Source: Streptomyces roseoverticillatus (GTDB lineage Bacteria; Actinomycetota; Actinomycetes; Streptomycetales; Streptomycetaceae). Taken from it: a DNA stretch of 64,000 nt. Positions 1 through 10,000 of this stretch are shown here, in pieces. The DNA lies in assembly GCF_000719265.1 (NCBI RefSeq), contig NZ_JOFL01000008.1:218412-282411 (forward strand), in the 5' to 3' direction. The translations under genes and the position numbers were made by a program. How positions within the stretch are numbered: position 1 is the first letter of the stretch; every line of letters begins with the position of its first letter. The notes under the pieces were generated by a model. That model worked only from the letters and a program-made list of their open reading frames with translations, searched no databases and was not told the origin of the DNA.

Positions 1-1
1 G

Positions 2-577
2 TCCGCCATGACGGACACGAAGGACCGCCAGGAGGGCGTCGACTCCAAGACCGGCAAGAAGGTCACCGACGGCGTCGACTTCGTGGACTACTTCAACGCC
101 GGCGTCTCGCTCTACACCAAGAAGGGCGACACCAAGGGCATCGCCGGCTGGGACGACCTCTGCGGCAAGAAGGTCGCGGTGCAGCGCGGCACGGTCTCCG
201 ACGACCTGGCCAAATCCCAGTCCGAGAAGTGCGAGAAGGACGACAAGGACAAGATCAGCATCGAGGCCTTCGACACCGACCTGGAGGCCCAGACCCGGCT
301 GAAGGCCGGTGGCGTGGAGGCCGTCTCCAGCGACTTCCCCGTCGCCGCCTACGCGGTGAAGACCTCGGGCGGCGGCAATGACTTCGAGGTCGTCGGCGAT
401 CAGGTGGAGGCCGCTCCGTACGGCATCGCCGTCAGCAAGGAGAACACCCAGCTGAGGGACGCGCTCAAGGCGGCCCTCGACGCGATCATCAAGAACGGTG
501 CGTACGACAAGGTCATGAAGACCTGGGGCGTCGAGGCCGGCGCCGCCAAGGAAGCCAAGGTCAACGGCGGTTCCTGA
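2..577 (+). CDS. Polar amino-acid ABC transporter, substrate-binding protein (C-terminal part, cut by window edge)
   Basis: This is the C-terminal part of a periplasmic-type solute-binding protein (SBP family 3, glutamate/polar amino acids). The reading frame is open to the window edge, so the ATG at 8 is internal and not the start. The segment GIAGWDDLCGKKVAVQRGT followed by a lobe with APYGIAVSKEN and a final IIKNGAYDKVMKTWGV is typical of the second lobe of this family, in which ligand sits between two lobes outside the membrane. It is followed after 43 bases by the cognate permease and then the ATPase, so the three form one uptake operon. The substrate is inferred from family resemblance only. 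Confidence 0.88.
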   Translation, partial: SAMTDTKDRQEGVDSKTGKKVTDGVDFVDYFNAGVSLYTKKGDTKGIAGWDDLCGKKVAVQRGTVSDDLAKSQSEKCEKDDKDKISIEAFDTDLEAQTRLKAGGVEAVSSDFPVAAYAVKTSGGGNDFEVVGDQVEAAPYGIAVSKENTQLRDALKAALDAIIKNGAYDKVMKTWGVEAGAAKEAKVNGGS

Positions 578-620
578 CCCCTCTCCCTCCCCTCGTACGG
601 ACGCTGAAAGGCCATACCCC

Positions 621-2027
621 GTGACTGATTCCCCCGAAAAGCCGGAGCCGGACAAGAAGGTCCAGCCGGAGCCCGGGAAGGAGGCCGCCGACAAGGCGGC
701 GGCCTCGGCCCCGGAGCCGGAGAAGGAGGCCGGCGAGAAGCCGGCCGAGGACAAGAAGGCCGCCGAGAAGGCCACCGAGAAGCCGGCCGAAGAGAAGGCC
801 GAAGAGAAGGCCGAAGCCGAGCCCGCCGAGAAGAACGCGGACGAGGAGAAGGCGGCCGAAGAGAAGCCTGCTGAGAAGAAGGCGACCGAGAAGCCGGCCG
901 AAGAGAAGGCGACCGAGGAAAAGGCCGCCGAGAAGACCGGCGAAAAGCCGGCCGAGGAGAAGGCGTCCGAGGAGAAGGCGTCCGAGGAGAAGCCGGCTGA
1001 CAAGCCGGACCTCGCCAAGAAGGACGCTCCCGCCGCCGAGAAGGACGACCCCGCCGACGACCCGGCGCCCGCTTCCTCCTCGTCTTCCTCCTCGTCCTCT
1101 TCCTCCTCCTCGTCGTCCAAGACCGCCGTCGTGCCGGAAGCCATCAAGGCCATCCCCGTACGCCACTACGGCCGGTGGATCTCCGCCGTCCTCGTCCTCG
1201 GCCTCCTCGGCCTGCTGGTCAACGCCTTCGCCACCGCGAACGTCCACTACAACGCCATCCCCGACTACATCTTCGACTCGACGGTCATCACCGGCCTCGG
1301 CAAGACGGTGCTGATCTCCCTCCTCGCGATGCTGCTGGGCCTGGTGCTCGGCATCGTGCTGGCGGTGATGCGGCTGTCGAAGAACCCCGTGACGTCCTCG
1401 GTCTCCTGGCTCTACATCTGGTTCTTCCGGGGCACCCCGGTCTACGTCCAGCTGCTGCTGTGGTTCAACCTCGCGTTGATCTTCCCGTACATCAATCTCG
1501 GTCCGATCTACCAGGACGAGATGAGCGACTTCATGACGCCGTTCATGGCGGCGCTGCTCGGCCTGGGCCTCAACGAGGCCGCCTACATGTCGGAGATCGT
1601 CCGCGCCGGCATCCAGTCCGTCGACGAGGGCCAGACCGAGGCCGCGCACGCGCTCGGCATGAGCCAGGGCCGGACCCTGCGCCGGATCGTCCTGCCGCAG
1701 GCCATGCGGGTGATCGTGCCGCCCACCGGCAACGAGTTCATCAACATGCTCAAGACCTCGTCGCTGGCGGCGAGCGCCGCGCAATACCTCGAACTGCTGC
1801 GGTCCACCTCCGACATCGGCCAGACCACCGGCGCCACGGTCGAGATGCTCTTCCTTGCCGCCACCTGGTACCTCATCCTGACCAGCGTCTTCAGCGTCGG
1901 CCAGTTCTACCTGGAGCGGCACTACGCCCGCGGTTCGCTGCGCACGCTGCCGCTCACCCCGTGGCAGAAGGTCAGGAAGAACCTGGCTTCCTTCAGCAAC
2001 CGTCCCTCCGGAGGTGTCACCGTATGA
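621..2027 (+). CDS. Amino-acid ABC transporter permease with long charged, Ser-tract N-terminal extension
   Basis: Residues from about 180 to 468 are a HisM/GluC-type inner-membrane permease. They have several hydrophobic segments, an N-terminal [16 protein letters not shown] stretch and the EAA loop [22 protein letters not shown] that contacts the ATPase. Before this lies an unusual tail of about 150 residues made of Lys/Glu/Pro/Ala repeats (variants of KPAEEKA), ending in a run of 15 serines at about 152-166. Ordinary permeases of this family are about 220-300 residues and lack such a tail. GTG start with an AAAGG upstream. The stop overlaps the ATPase start by four bases. Only one permease is visible, so it probably works as a homodimer. 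Confidence 0.92.
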   Translation: MTDSPEKPEPDKKVQPEPGKEAADKAAASAPEPEKEAGEKPAEDKKAAEKATEKPAEEKAEEKAEAEPAEKNADEEKAAEEKPAEKKATEKPAEEKATEEKAAEKTGEKPAEEKASEEKASEEKPADKPDLAKKDAPAAEKDDPADDPAPASSSSSSSSSSSSSSSKTAVVPEAIKAIPVRHYGRWISAVLVLGLLGLLVNAFATANVHYNAIPDYIFDSTVITGLGKTVLISLLAMLLGLVLGIVLAVMRLSKNPVTSSVSWLYIWFFRGTPVYVQLLLWFNLALIFPYINLGPIYQDEMSDFMTPFMAALLGLGLNEAAYMSEIVRAGIQSVDEGQTEAAHALGMSQGRTLRRIVLPQAMRVIVPPTGNEFINMLKTSSLAASAAQYLELLRSTSDIGQTTGATVEMLFLAATWYLILTSVFSVGQFYLERHYARGSLRTLPLTPWQKVRKNLASFSNRPSGGVTV

Positions 2028-2785
2028 ACGCGATGGTGAAGGCCGAGGGCGTCCACAAGTCCTACGGCGCGGCCCACATCCTCAAGGGCATCGACCTGGA
2101 GGTCGCCCCGCGCGAGGTGTTCTGCCTCATCGGCCCCTCCGGCTCGGGCAAGTCCACCTTCCTGCGGTGCATCAACCACCTGGAGCAGATCAACGCCGGA
2201 CGGCTGTACGTCGACGGCGAGCTGGTCGGCTACCGGCAGCAGGGCGACAAGCTCTACGAGCTCAAGGACAGCGAGGTCGCCAGGAACCGCCGGGACATCG
2301 GCATGGTGTTCCAGCGCTTCAACCTCTTCCCGCACATGACGGCGCTCGCGAACGTCATGGAGGCGCCGGTCCAGGTCAAGGGCGAGACGAAGGCGGTCGC
2401 CCGCGAGCGGGCGAAGAAGCTCCTCGACCGGGTCGGCCTCGGCGACAAGGCCGAGAACTACCCCTCGCAGCTCTCCGGCGGCCAGCAGCAGCGGGTCGCG
2501 ATCGCGCGGGCGCTGGCGATGGAGCCGAAGCTGATGCTCTTCGACGAGCCCACGTCGGCGCTCGACCCGGAGCTCGTCGGTGACGTCCTGGACGTCATGC
2601 GGGGCCTGGCCGAGGACGGCATGACGATGATCGTGGTGACCCACGAGATGGGCTTCGCCCGCGAGGTCGGCGACTCGGTCGTCTTCATGGACCAGGGCGT
2701 GGTGGTCGAGTCGGGCAACCCGCGCGACGTGCTCACCAACCCGCAGCACGACCGGACGAAGGCGTTCCTGTCGAAGGTGCTGTAG
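2024..2785 (+). CDS. Amino-acid ABC transporter ATP-binding protein
   Basis: This is a 253-residue ATPase that drives the transporter encoded just upstream. Visible motifs are Walker [10 protein letters not shown] (about residue 38), the Q-loop region [11 protein letters not shown], the signature [15 protein letters not shown], Walker [14 protein letters not shown] and the switch histidine in VTHEMGFA. The order and spacing match the GluA/HisP group. The start was chosen at the ATG that overlaps the permease stop (ATGA), although the frame stays open far upstream. A strong hairpin about 20 bases after the stop ends the operon. Confidence 0.95.
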   Translation: MNAMVKAEGVHKSYGAAHILKGIDLEVAPREVFCLIGPSGSGKSTFLRCINHLEQINAGRLYVDGELVGYRQQGDKLYELKDSEVARNRRDIGMVFQRFNLFPHMTALANVMEAPVQVKGETKAVARERAKKLLDRVGLGDKAENYPSQLSGGQQQRVAIARALAMEPKLMLFDEPTSALDPELVGDVLDVMRGLAEDGMTMIVVTHEMGFAREVGDSVVFMDQGVVVESGNPRDVLTNPQHDRTKAFLSKVL

Positions 2786-2804
2786 CGGTCGGCGATACGG
2801 AAAC

Positions 2805-2840
2805 GGGCGGGGGTACGGGAGAAGTCCCGTACCCCCGCCC
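2805..2840. terminator. Perfect 16-bp hairpin terminator between convergent genes
   Basis: A 16-bp perfect stem (GGGCGGGGGTACGGGA with its complement) closes a GAAG tetraloop. It lies between the ABC ATPase stop and the stop of the convergent Uma2 gene, so it can serve both strands. Confidence 0.85.
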
Positions 2841-2848
2841 TTCCGGAG

Positions 2849-3436
2849 CTAGTCGCGGGGGAAGCGGTCCGTCTGCAGGGTCATGCCGAGGACGGTGTCG
2901 GTGAGGTCGACGGGCTGGCCGAACGCGACGGTCAGATTGCCCCAGTACTCGCCGTCCTTCGGCAGGGTGTGCAGATGGCATCGCCCTGTGTAGGGGTTCG
3001 CGATCAGATAGACCGGGATCTCCCCCGCAGCGTAGGCAGCCTTCTTGGTGCCGTAGTCGTTCATCGCGGTCCCGCGGGAGATCACTTCGAGGATGAACTC
3101 GACATCCTGATAGCGCCAGTTGCCCCGCTCGTCAGGAGAGGCGCCGTCGGCGACCTTGTAGAGATCCGGGCAGAACATATTGCCTTCACCCGGAAGGTCC
3201 AAACGTACGTCCATCTCGATCGCGCTCTCCCAGCCCGAGTGGTGGGCCAGCTGAAGCAGCACGTTCTTGATGATGGCCGAGTGTGTGCGCCTTTGCGGCG
3301 ACATCATGATCGCCCCCTCTACGATCTCGCCCTTGAATCCCTCGGGGACGATCTCGTAGAGAAGCTCGAACATGTCGTCGAAGCTTGGCTCGCCGTTCTC
3401 GGCCATCTCGGTCCTGTCGGTCAGTGCGATGGTCAC
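2849..3436 (-). CDS. Uma2 family (DUF820) putative endonuclease
   Basis: The protein has about 195 residues and the Uma2/DUF820 pattern: KGEIVEGAIMMSPQ near the N-terminus, VRLDLPGEGNMFCPDLYKV, and VEFILEVISRGTAMNDYGTKKAAYAAGEIPVYLI. The conserved Asp, Glu and Lys of these blocks form the PD-(D/E)XK-like active site in the family. Such genes are numerous in Streptomyces and cyanobacteria and their biological role is poorly known. The GTG start at 3436 was preferred to the more distal start at 3460 because GGGGAGGAG lies seven bases before it. The gene stands alone and is convergent with the transporter operon. Confidence 0.85.
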   Translation of the reverse strand: MTIALTDRTEMAENGEPSFDDMFELLYEIVPEGFKGEIVEGAIMMSPQRRTHSAIIKNVLLQLAHHSGWESAIEMDVRLDLPGEGNMFCPDLYKVADGASPDERGNWRYQDVEFILEVISRGTAMNDYGTKKAAYAAGEIPVYLIANPYTGRCHLHTLPKDGEYWGNLTVAFGQPVDLTDTVLGMTLQTDRFPRD

Positions 3437-3620
3437 CGTGGCGCTCCTCCCCGCTGCCACTGGTTTCAGCAGCCGCGCGGTTCAACGATACGCACGATGG
3501 CCCGGGTGCGCCTTCATCGGTGTGGCATGCCTCACGTCTGAAGGCTTCCCCTGCGCGGGCGGGCGCGGCCGGGCCGGTAACAGCCGCGCCAGCCACCACG
3601 CCGTTGATCCTGTGGGCACC

Positions 3621-4592
3621 TCAGCCTCCCGGGCGGAGGAGGGCCGTGATGCGGGTGGCCGCTTCGGCCAGGTGGCGGCGGGACGCGGCGAGTTGGTCCG
3701 GGGTCACCCCGTGGTCGCGGGCCGCGTCGCGGATGTCGTCGCGGAAGCGGTCCAGGAGGCGGTCCAGGTCGCGGGCCGGGTCCTTGGAGAGGCTATCCGC
3801 GGCCTCGGCCCACTCCGGGGCGGGGCCCGCCGGGGGCTCGGGGTGCCGGGTGGTGCCGTTCGCGTCCGCTGCCCCGGTCGTGCCGTTTGCGTCCGCCGTG
3901 CCCGTCGCGCGGCCCGTGAACGCGCCGAACTCCCTCGCGAGGGCGCTGACGCCCTCGGCGATGCCGGCCGGCCAGTCGCCGCGGCGCAGGTGTTCCTGGA
4001 CCTGCTCCTGGACGCGTTCGGTGGCGCGCCGGACCTCCTCGCGGGCCCGTTCCTGTGCCTCGTGGGCCTGGTGGCGGGCCTGCTGGGCGTCCTGGCGGGC
4101 GCGCCGGCTCTCCTCCTTGGCGCGGCGGGCCTGCTCCTTCCACTGCTCCTTCGCCCGGCGGTAGTCCTCCTTCGCGCCGTCGAAGGAGTGGGTGTCCGCC
4201 GCCGCGCGGGTCAGCCGGGCGGCCTCGCGCACCTGGCGCCGCAGATCGCCCGCGGCGCCCCGGACGTCCTCTCGGATGTCGGCCGCGAGGGCGGACACGG
4301 ACTCGCGGATCTCCAGCTCCAGCTCGGCCAGTTCGCCCTGCCGCCCGGCGAGTTCGGCACGGCCGGCGGCGGTGATCGCGTAGACCTTGCGGCCGCCCTC
4401 GGTGGTGTGCGTGACGAGGCCCTCGGCCTCCAGCTTGGCCAGGCGCGGGTAGACCGTGCCGGCGGACGGGGCGTACAGGCCCTGGAAGCGCTCCTCCAGC
4501 AGCCGGATGATCTCGTAGCCGTGGCGGGGCGCCTCGTCGAGCAGCTTGAGCAGGTAGAGGCGGAGCCGGCCGTGGGCGAAGACGGGGGGCAT
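3621..4592 (-). CDS. PadR family transcriptional regulator with long coiled-coil C-terminus
   Basis: Residues 1-90 are a PadR winged helix (LRLYLLKLLDEAPRHGYEII, then GTVYPRLAKLEAEGLV and a GGRKVYAIT wing). The rest is a long Arg/Glu/Ala-rich helix, probably coiled coil (about 115-205), an Ala/Gly/Thr linker with a repeated TADANGTTGAADANGTT segment, and a C-terminal helical part. At 323 residues it is far longer than the 110-180 residues usual for the family. Its ATG overlaps the stop of the upstream DUF4097 gene, so the two are translated together. It probably represses its own operon, and candidate palindromic operators are listed separately. Confidence 0.9.
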   Translation of the reverse strand: MPPVFAHGRLRLYLLKLLDEAPRHGYEIIRLLEERFQGLYAPSAGTVYPRLAKLEAEGLVTHTTEGGRKVYAITAAGRAELAGRQGELAELELEIRESVSALAADIREDVRGAAGDLRRQVREAARLTRAAADTHSFDGAKEDYRRAKEQWKEQARRAKEESRRARQDAQQARHQAHEAQERAREEVRRATERVQEQVQEHLRRGDWPAGIAEGVSALAREFGAFTGRATGTADANGTTGAADANGTTRHPEPPAGPAPEWAEAADSLSKDPARDLDRLLDRFRDDIRDAARDHGVTPDQLAASRRHLAEAATRITALLRPGG

Positions 4593-5473
4593 CAGAGGAC
4601 CTTTCCCTGGGCAGGGGCGTCGTCGTCCGCCCAGTCGTCGGTGTCAGCCGTGTCGTCGGGGTCCGGTCCCTGCAGCAGCGCGACGGCGCCGGAGACGCTG
4701 GTGACCTTGATCCGGCCGTGGCCGGCGCCGAGCCGGCCGGTGATGTTCCGCGCGCCGAACTGGTCCTTGACCCACAGCTCCGGGAACGAGCACGAGATCG
4801 GGCCGACCGTGGTGCCCACGTCCACGGCCGCGTCCGCCGAGGACGGCAGCCGCACGGCGACCTCGCCCGAGACGGTGGTGACCGCCAGGTCGACGGCCGG
4901 CGCGGCCGGCGAAAGGTCGATCACCACGTTGCCGCTGACCGAGTCGGCCTTGATCCGGCCGCCCGAGCACTCCACGAGCGTGAGGTCGCCGGAGACGCCG
5001 TTGCAGCGCACGTCGCCGCCGAGGCGCTGGGCCTCCACCCGGCCCGAGACGGTCTCCGTGCGGACGTCGCCGGTGATGCCGACGAGCGTGGTGTCGCCGG
5101 AGACCCCGGCGACCTTCGTGCGGCCCGCGATGCCGGAGACCACGGCGCTCGCCCCGACGATGCCGACCTTGACGTCGGCGGTCGCGGGCACGGTGAGGGT
5201 CACGTCGGCCGAGCGCTTCCAGTTCTTGCGGCCGAACCAGCCGAGGAGGGTCTTCCTCGACAGGTCCTCGTAACCGACGGTCAGCGTGCCGCCCTGCTGG
5301 ACGACCTTCAGCGGCGGGCCGTCGAGCGCCGTCAGCTCCAGGCGGGCCGGTCCGCCGTCCGTGCCGACGACGTTGACCGTGCCGTTCACGATGCTGACGT
5401 CGAGGCCGGTGACCTGGCCTTCGAAGACGATTTTCTCTGGTGCGGACAGCGACCACTCGGACTCTGCGGGCAT
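4592..5473 (-). CDS. DUF4097 family beta-strand repeat protein
   Basis: The 293-residue protein has repeated short beta units with the pattern SVSGxV/ETVSGRV/GVSGDLTL. This is the parallel beta-solenoid fold annotated as DUF4097 (related to bactofilin/adhesin-like repeats). There is no signal peptide or membrane segment, so it is probably cytoplasmic or loosely membrane-associated. ATG start with AGGAGGG eight bases upstream. It is the first gene of an operon with the PadR regulator, a pairing common in actinomycetes, and may be part of that regulator's signal pathway; this is inference. A second, distant DUF4097 gene sits in the integrated element at 48248. Confidence 0.85.
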   Translation of the reverse strand: MPAESEWSLSAPEKIVFEGQVTGLDVSIVNGTVNVVGTDGGPARLELTALDGPPLKVVQQGGTLTVGYEDLSRKTLLGWFGRKNWKRSADVTLTVPATADVKVGIVGASAVVSGIAGRTKVAGVSGDTTLVGITGDVRTETVSGRVEAQRLGGDVRCNGVSGDLTLVECSGGRIKADSVSGNVVIDLSPAAPAVDLAVTTVSGEVAVRLPSSADAAVDVGTTVGPISCSFPELWVKDQFGARNITGRLGAGHGRIKVTSVSGAVALLQGPDPDDTADTDDWADDDAPAQGKVL

Positions 5474-5507
5474 GCCGGACCCCCTCCTGCGAACAGGATG
5501 TCGAACG

Positions 5508-5611
5508 CGATATCGAACCTGATGGCGTACGCGACGGCGTGCTGCCGTGGCATGACGCGATGACGTACGAGACGCAACCTATCGCGTCTTCTAGAAACAC
5601 GATATATCGTG
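5508..5611. promoter_or_regulatory. Candidate PadR operators: CGATATCG and CACGATATATCGTG palindromes
   Basis: Upstream of the DUF4097-padR operon are two AT-centred palindromes that stand out in GC-rich DNA. They are CGATATCG at 5508-5515 and the perfect 14-mer CACGATATATCGTG at 5598-5611. They share the half-site CGATAT. Both lie between the operon start and the divergent gene at 5656, where an autoregulating PadR repressor would be expected to bind. No experimental site is known to me for this protein, so the assignment is inference. Confidence 0.5.
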
Positions 5612-5655
5612 GTCGTGTGAAGTCAAGCGCCTTCGCGTTGGCATAGCGTTGTCGC

Positions 5656-6474
5656 ATGTCCGCTACTGATCACAGCCGTGCGGCGGGGGTCCTGCTGCTC
5701 TGCCGGGCCGAGCCCGGCCGCGTCCGGCCCTCCGCCCAGCTCCTGAACGAACCGCTCCTCCTGGTCCCGGCCGGGGAGGGCTGGAGCGCGCTGATCCCCG
5801 GCGAGGACGCCTGGCGCACCGAGGGCACCGACCTCGCGACCGCCACCGCGGGCTGGGCCCACGCGCTGGCCGTCGCCGAGTCGTGGCCCGTCGTGGGCCT
5901 GTGGTGGGACGCGGCGGGAGCGGGCTTCGTCGTCGCGGCGGGCTTCCGGCGGACCACCGGGTACGCGTGGCTCGCCGACGGCACCCCGCTCGGCGAGGAG
6001 GCGGCCATGACCGCGCTGCGGGCCCGGACCGGCCTCGACCCGGTCCTCGACGGGGCCGCGCTCGACGGGCTCGCCCGGCCCGACGCGGACGCCGACGCCG
6101 CGGCCCGAGTGCGCGGGCTGATCGCCGTCCTCTCGCGGACCGGCCTGCACCTGCCGCCCGGCCTCGCCCCGGGCGTCCCGGCCGACGGCCTGCGCGCCTC
6201 CGCGGGCGCGCTCCCCGCCGCCGAGGCGGTCTACTGGCCCGGCTGGCGCGAGGCCGTACGGGCCGGGTTCGACGCGGCGGACAGCGGGCGGCTCGGTGCG
6301 TGGACGCGGGGGCCGCGGGCCCGGGCGCTGGGCGCGGGGGAGATCGTGGCCGGGGCGGCGCTGGCGCTCTGGGGGCGCCGGAGCGGGCGGCGGGGTGTCA
6401 TGGCCGCCGGGGCCGTCGTTCTTGCGGACGGTGCGCTGACGTTGACGTACGACTGGTGGCGGGGCCGCGGCTGA
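5656..6474 (+). CDS. Conserved actinobacterial hypothetical protein
   Basis: I do not recognise a named domain in this 272-residue protein. It has Trp-rich motifs (ESWPVVGLWWDAAG, VYWPGWREAVRAGFD) and a C-terminal region with two short hydrophobic stretches, GEIVAGAALALWG and GVMAAGAVVLADGALTL. These may form a membrane hairpin. It lies divergent from the padR operon and upstream of, but opposed to, the kgd region, a setting I have seen for this family in Streptomyces. Start at ATG; no strong ribosome binding site is visible. Confidence 0.6.
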   Translation: MSATDHSRAAGVLLLCRAEPGRVRPSAQLLNEPLLLVPAGEGWSALIPGEDAWRTEGTDLATATAGWAHALAVAESWPVVGLWWDAAGAGFVVAAGFRRTTGYAWLADGTPLGEEAAMTALRARTGLDPVLDGAALDGLARPDADADAAARVRGLIAVLSRTGLHLPPGLAPGVPADGLRASAGALPAAEAVYWPGWREAVRAGFDAADSGRLGAWTRGPRARALGAGEIVAGAALALWGRRSGRRGVMAAGAVVLADGALTLTYDWWRGRG

Positions 6475-6505
6475 GTGCGCCTGCGGGCCGGCGGGGGCTT
6501 GTCGC

Positions 6506-6599
6506 TCCCCCAAGTTCTCGACTCCGCTCGAACAGGGGGACCCCCATCGCGGCGGAGCCGCAGAGGAACACTGCCCCGCGCCCCTGACGGGGGCGGGGC
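6506..6599. repeat. Streptomyces-type intergenic inverted repeats
   Basis: After the hypothetical gene come two hairpins: TCCCCC...GGGGGA with an inner GTTC/GAAC pair at 6506-6540, and GCCCCGCGCCCC-TGAC-GGGGGCGGGGC at 6573-6599. The first resembles a short repeat scattered between genes in Streptomyces genomes. The second could end transcription. No gene is seen from 6475 to 6700. Confidence 0.5.
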
Positions 6600-6700
6600 T
6601 GACCCCTGCGCCAAAAGTGCCCGCCGCGATGGCGGGACGCCGCCACGGCGAGGGTCCGGCGGAATGCGCTACGGCCGCAGGGGGCACGTACTCCGGAAAA

Positions 6701-6880
6701 CTACTCGTCGTCCTCGTCGTCCAGCCGTGCCAGCCACGTCGCCAGCCGCTCCACCGGCACCTCGAAGTCCGGGTTCAGGTCGACGAAGGTGCGCAGCTGC
6801 TCGGCCACCCAGCCGAGCGTGACCTCCTCCTCGCCCCGCCGGTTCTCCAGCTCCTCGATGCCTCGGTCGGTGAAGTACAC
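6701..6880 (-). CDS. DUF6104 family small protein
   Basis: This is a 59-residue acidic protein reading VYFTDRGIEELENRRG, then VTLGWVAEQLRTFVDLNP and an Asp/Glu-rich end (RLDDEDDE). This matches the DUF6104 family found next to kgd in Streptomyces. GTG start at 6880 with GGAGAG a few bases upstream. It lies about 130 bases downstream of kgd on the same strand, beyond the kgd terminator. Function unknown; a role tied to 2-oxoglutarate metabolism is only a guess from the conserved neighbourhood. Confidence 0.85.
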   Translation of the reverse strand: MYFTDRGIEELENRRGEEEVTLGWVAEQLRTFVDLNPDFEVPVERLATWLARLDDEDDE

Positions 6881-6950
6881 GTTCTCTCCGTCGGATCAAT
6901 CAGGTCGGTCAGGTCTGTGGTCAGGCCAAGGATAGGCGGGGGCCGGAACG

Positions 6951-6992
6951 GGACCGGGCCCCCACCGCCTCTCGGCGGTGGGGGCCCGGTCC
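6951..6992. terminator. Terminator hairpin after kgd
   Basis: A 19-bp perfect stem (GGACCGGGCCCCCACCGCC and its complement) closes a TCTC loop just after the kgd stop. This is the strongest hairpin of the region. Confidence 0.85.
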
Positions 6993-7013
6993 TTTCCTGC
7001 GCGTACGCGCCCG

Positions 7014-10000
7014 TCAGGCGTCGAACACCTCGTTGAGCAGCGTCTGCTGCTCGGCCTGGTGACGCTTGGCCGAGCCGACCGCCGGCGACGAGGAGTGCGG
7101 GCGGGAGATCCGCCGCAGCCGCTCGCGGGCCGGGACGTCGGCGCCGACCGCCAGGTCCAGGTGGTCGATCAGGTTCAGCGCGATGAACGGCCACGCACCC
7201 TGGTTCGCCGGCTCCTCCTGCGCCCAGATGTACTTCTCGGCGTTGGGGAACTTGGCGATCTCGGCCTGGAGCTCCTCGCCCGGCAGCGGGTAGAGGCGCT
7301 CGATGCGGACGATGGCCGTGTCGTTCGCGCCGCGCTTCGCCCGCTCGGCGGCGAGGTCGTAGTAGACCTTGCCGGAGCAGAAGACGACCTTGCGGACGTC
7401 GGCCGCGGCTACGGTGTCGTCACCGATGACCGGCCGGAACTGGCCGCTCGTGAACTCTTCCGCCTTCGACGCCGCGGCCTTCAGACGCAGCATCGACTTC
7501 GGGGTGAAGACGATCAGCGGCTTGTGGTGCGGGTTGTGGACCTGCCAGCGCAGCAGGTGGAAGTAGTTCGACGGCAGCGTCGGCATGGCGACCGTCATGT
7601 TGTTCTGCGCGCAGAGCTGCAGGAAGCGCTCGACGCGGGCCGAGGAGTGGTCCGGGCCCTGGCCCTCGTAGCCGTGCGGCAGGAGCAGCGTGACACCAGA
7701 GGTCTGGTTCCACTTCTGCTCGGAGGAGGAGATGAACTCGTCGACGATGCTCTGGGCGCCGTTGACGAAGTCACCGAACTGGGCCTCCCACAGCACCAGC
7801 GCGTCCGGGCGGGCCAGCGAGTAGCCGTACTCGAAGCCCATCGCCGCGTACTCGCTCAGCAGCGAGTCGTAGACGTTGAAGCGGGCCTGGTCGTCGGACA
7901 GGTAGAGCAGCGGGGTGTAGTCCTCGCCGGTCTCGCGGTCGACGAGCACCGCGTGGCGCTGGCCGAAGGTGCCGCGGCGGGAGTCCTGGCCCGCGAGGCG
8001 GACCGGGGTGCCCTCCATCAGCAGCGAGCCGAAGGCGAGGGTCTCGCCCATGCCCCAGTCGATGGTGCCGTCCTCGAGGCTGGCGGCGCGGCGCTGCAGC
8101 TGCGGCACCAGGCGCGGGTGCACCGTGACGTTCTCCGGCGTGGTGACCTGCGACTCGGCGATCCGCTTGAGGACCTCCTGGGAGATCGCGGTGTTCACCG
8201 CCACCGGGAACCCGCTCTGCGGGGCCGGGACGGCGGCCGGAGCCGTGGCCGCGTCCGCGTCGCGGACCTCGACGAAGACCTTCTCCAGCTGGCCCTGGTA
8301 GTCCTGCAGGGCCTGCTCGGCCTCTTCCAGGGTGATGTCGCCGCGACCGATGAGGGACTCGGTGTAGAGCTTGCGCACCGAGCGCTTCTTGTCGATCAGG
8401 TCGTACATCAGCGGCTGGGTGAACGAGGGGTTGTCCGACTCGTTGTGGCCCCGGCGGCGGTAGCAGATCAGGTCGATGACGACGTCCTTGTTGAACGCCT
8501 GGCGGAACTCGAAGGCGAGCCGCGCGACGCGGACCACGGCCTCCGGGTCGTCACCGTTCACGTGGAAGATCGGCGCCTCGATCATCCGGGCGACGTCGGT
8601 GCAGTACATCGACGAGCGCGAGGACTCCGGCGGCGCGGTGAAGCCGACCTGGTTGTTGATGACGATGTGCACGGTGCCGCCGGTGCGGTAGCCCCGCAGC
8701 TGCGACATGTTCAGCGTCTCCGCGACGACGCCCTGGCCCGCGAAGGCCGCGTCGCCGTGCAGCTGGACCGGCAGGACGGTGAAGTCCGTGCCCGCCTTGC
8801 CGATGATGTCCTGCTTGGCGCGGGCGATGCCCTCGACGACCGGGTCGACGGTCTCCAGGTGGGACGGGTTGGCGGCCAGCGAGACCTTGATCTGCTCGCC
8901 GTCCAGGCCCGTGAAGGTGCCCTCGGCGCCCAGGTGGTACTTCACGTCGCCGGAGCCGTGCATCGACTTCGGGTCGAGGTTGCCCTCGAACTCGCGGAAG
9001 ATCTGGGCGTACGACTTGCCGACGATGTTCGCGAGGACGTTGAGGCGGCCGCGGTGGGCCATGCCGATGACGACCTCGTCCAGACGCGCCTCGGCGGCGG
9101 CGTCCAGCACCGAGTCCAGCAGCGGGATGACGGACTCGCCGCCCTCCAGGGAGAAACGCTTCTGGCCGACGTACTTCGTCTGCAGGAAGGTCTCGAAGGC
9201 CTCGGCGGCGTTCAGCCGGCGCAGGATGCGCAGCTGCTCCTCGCGCTCCGGCTTGGAGTGGCCGCGCTCGACCCGGTCCTGGATCCACTTGCGCTGCTTG
9301 GGGTCCTGGATGTGCATGAACTCGATGCCGGTGGTGCGGCAGTACGAGTCGCGCAGGACGCCGAGGATGTCGCGCAGCTTCATCATCGACTTGCCGGCGA
9401 AGCCGCCGACCGCGAACTCGCGCTCCAGGTCCCACAGGGTGAGGCCGTGCTCGGTGATGTCGAGGTCGGGGTGCTTGCGCTGGCGGTACTCCAGCGGGTC
9501 GGTGTCGGCCATGACGTGGCCGCGGACCCGGTAGGAGTGGATCAGCTCGAAGACGCGGGCGGCCTTGGTGACGTCGTCGTCGTGCGAGGCGTCGATGTCC
9601 TTGAGCCAGCGGACCGGCTCGTAGGGGATGCGCAGCGCCTCGAAGATCTCGTCGTAGAAGCCGTTCTCGCCGAGCAGCAGCTGCGACATGATCCGCAGGA
9701 ACTCGCCGGAGGCGGCGCCCTGGATCACCCGGTGGTCGTACGTCGAGGTGAGGGTCATCACCTTGGAGATGCCCATCTTGTTCAGGGTGTCCTGAGACGT
9801 GCCCTGGAACTCGGCGGGGTAGTCCATGGCGCCGACGCCGAGGATCAGACCCTGGCCGGGCATCAGACGCGGCACGGAGTGGACCGTGCCGATGCCGCCG
9901 GGGTTGGTCAGCGACGCGGTGACGCCGGTGAAGTCGTCCATCGTCAGCTTGCCGACGCGGGCGCGGCGGACGATGTCCTCGTAGGCCTGCCAGAACTCGA

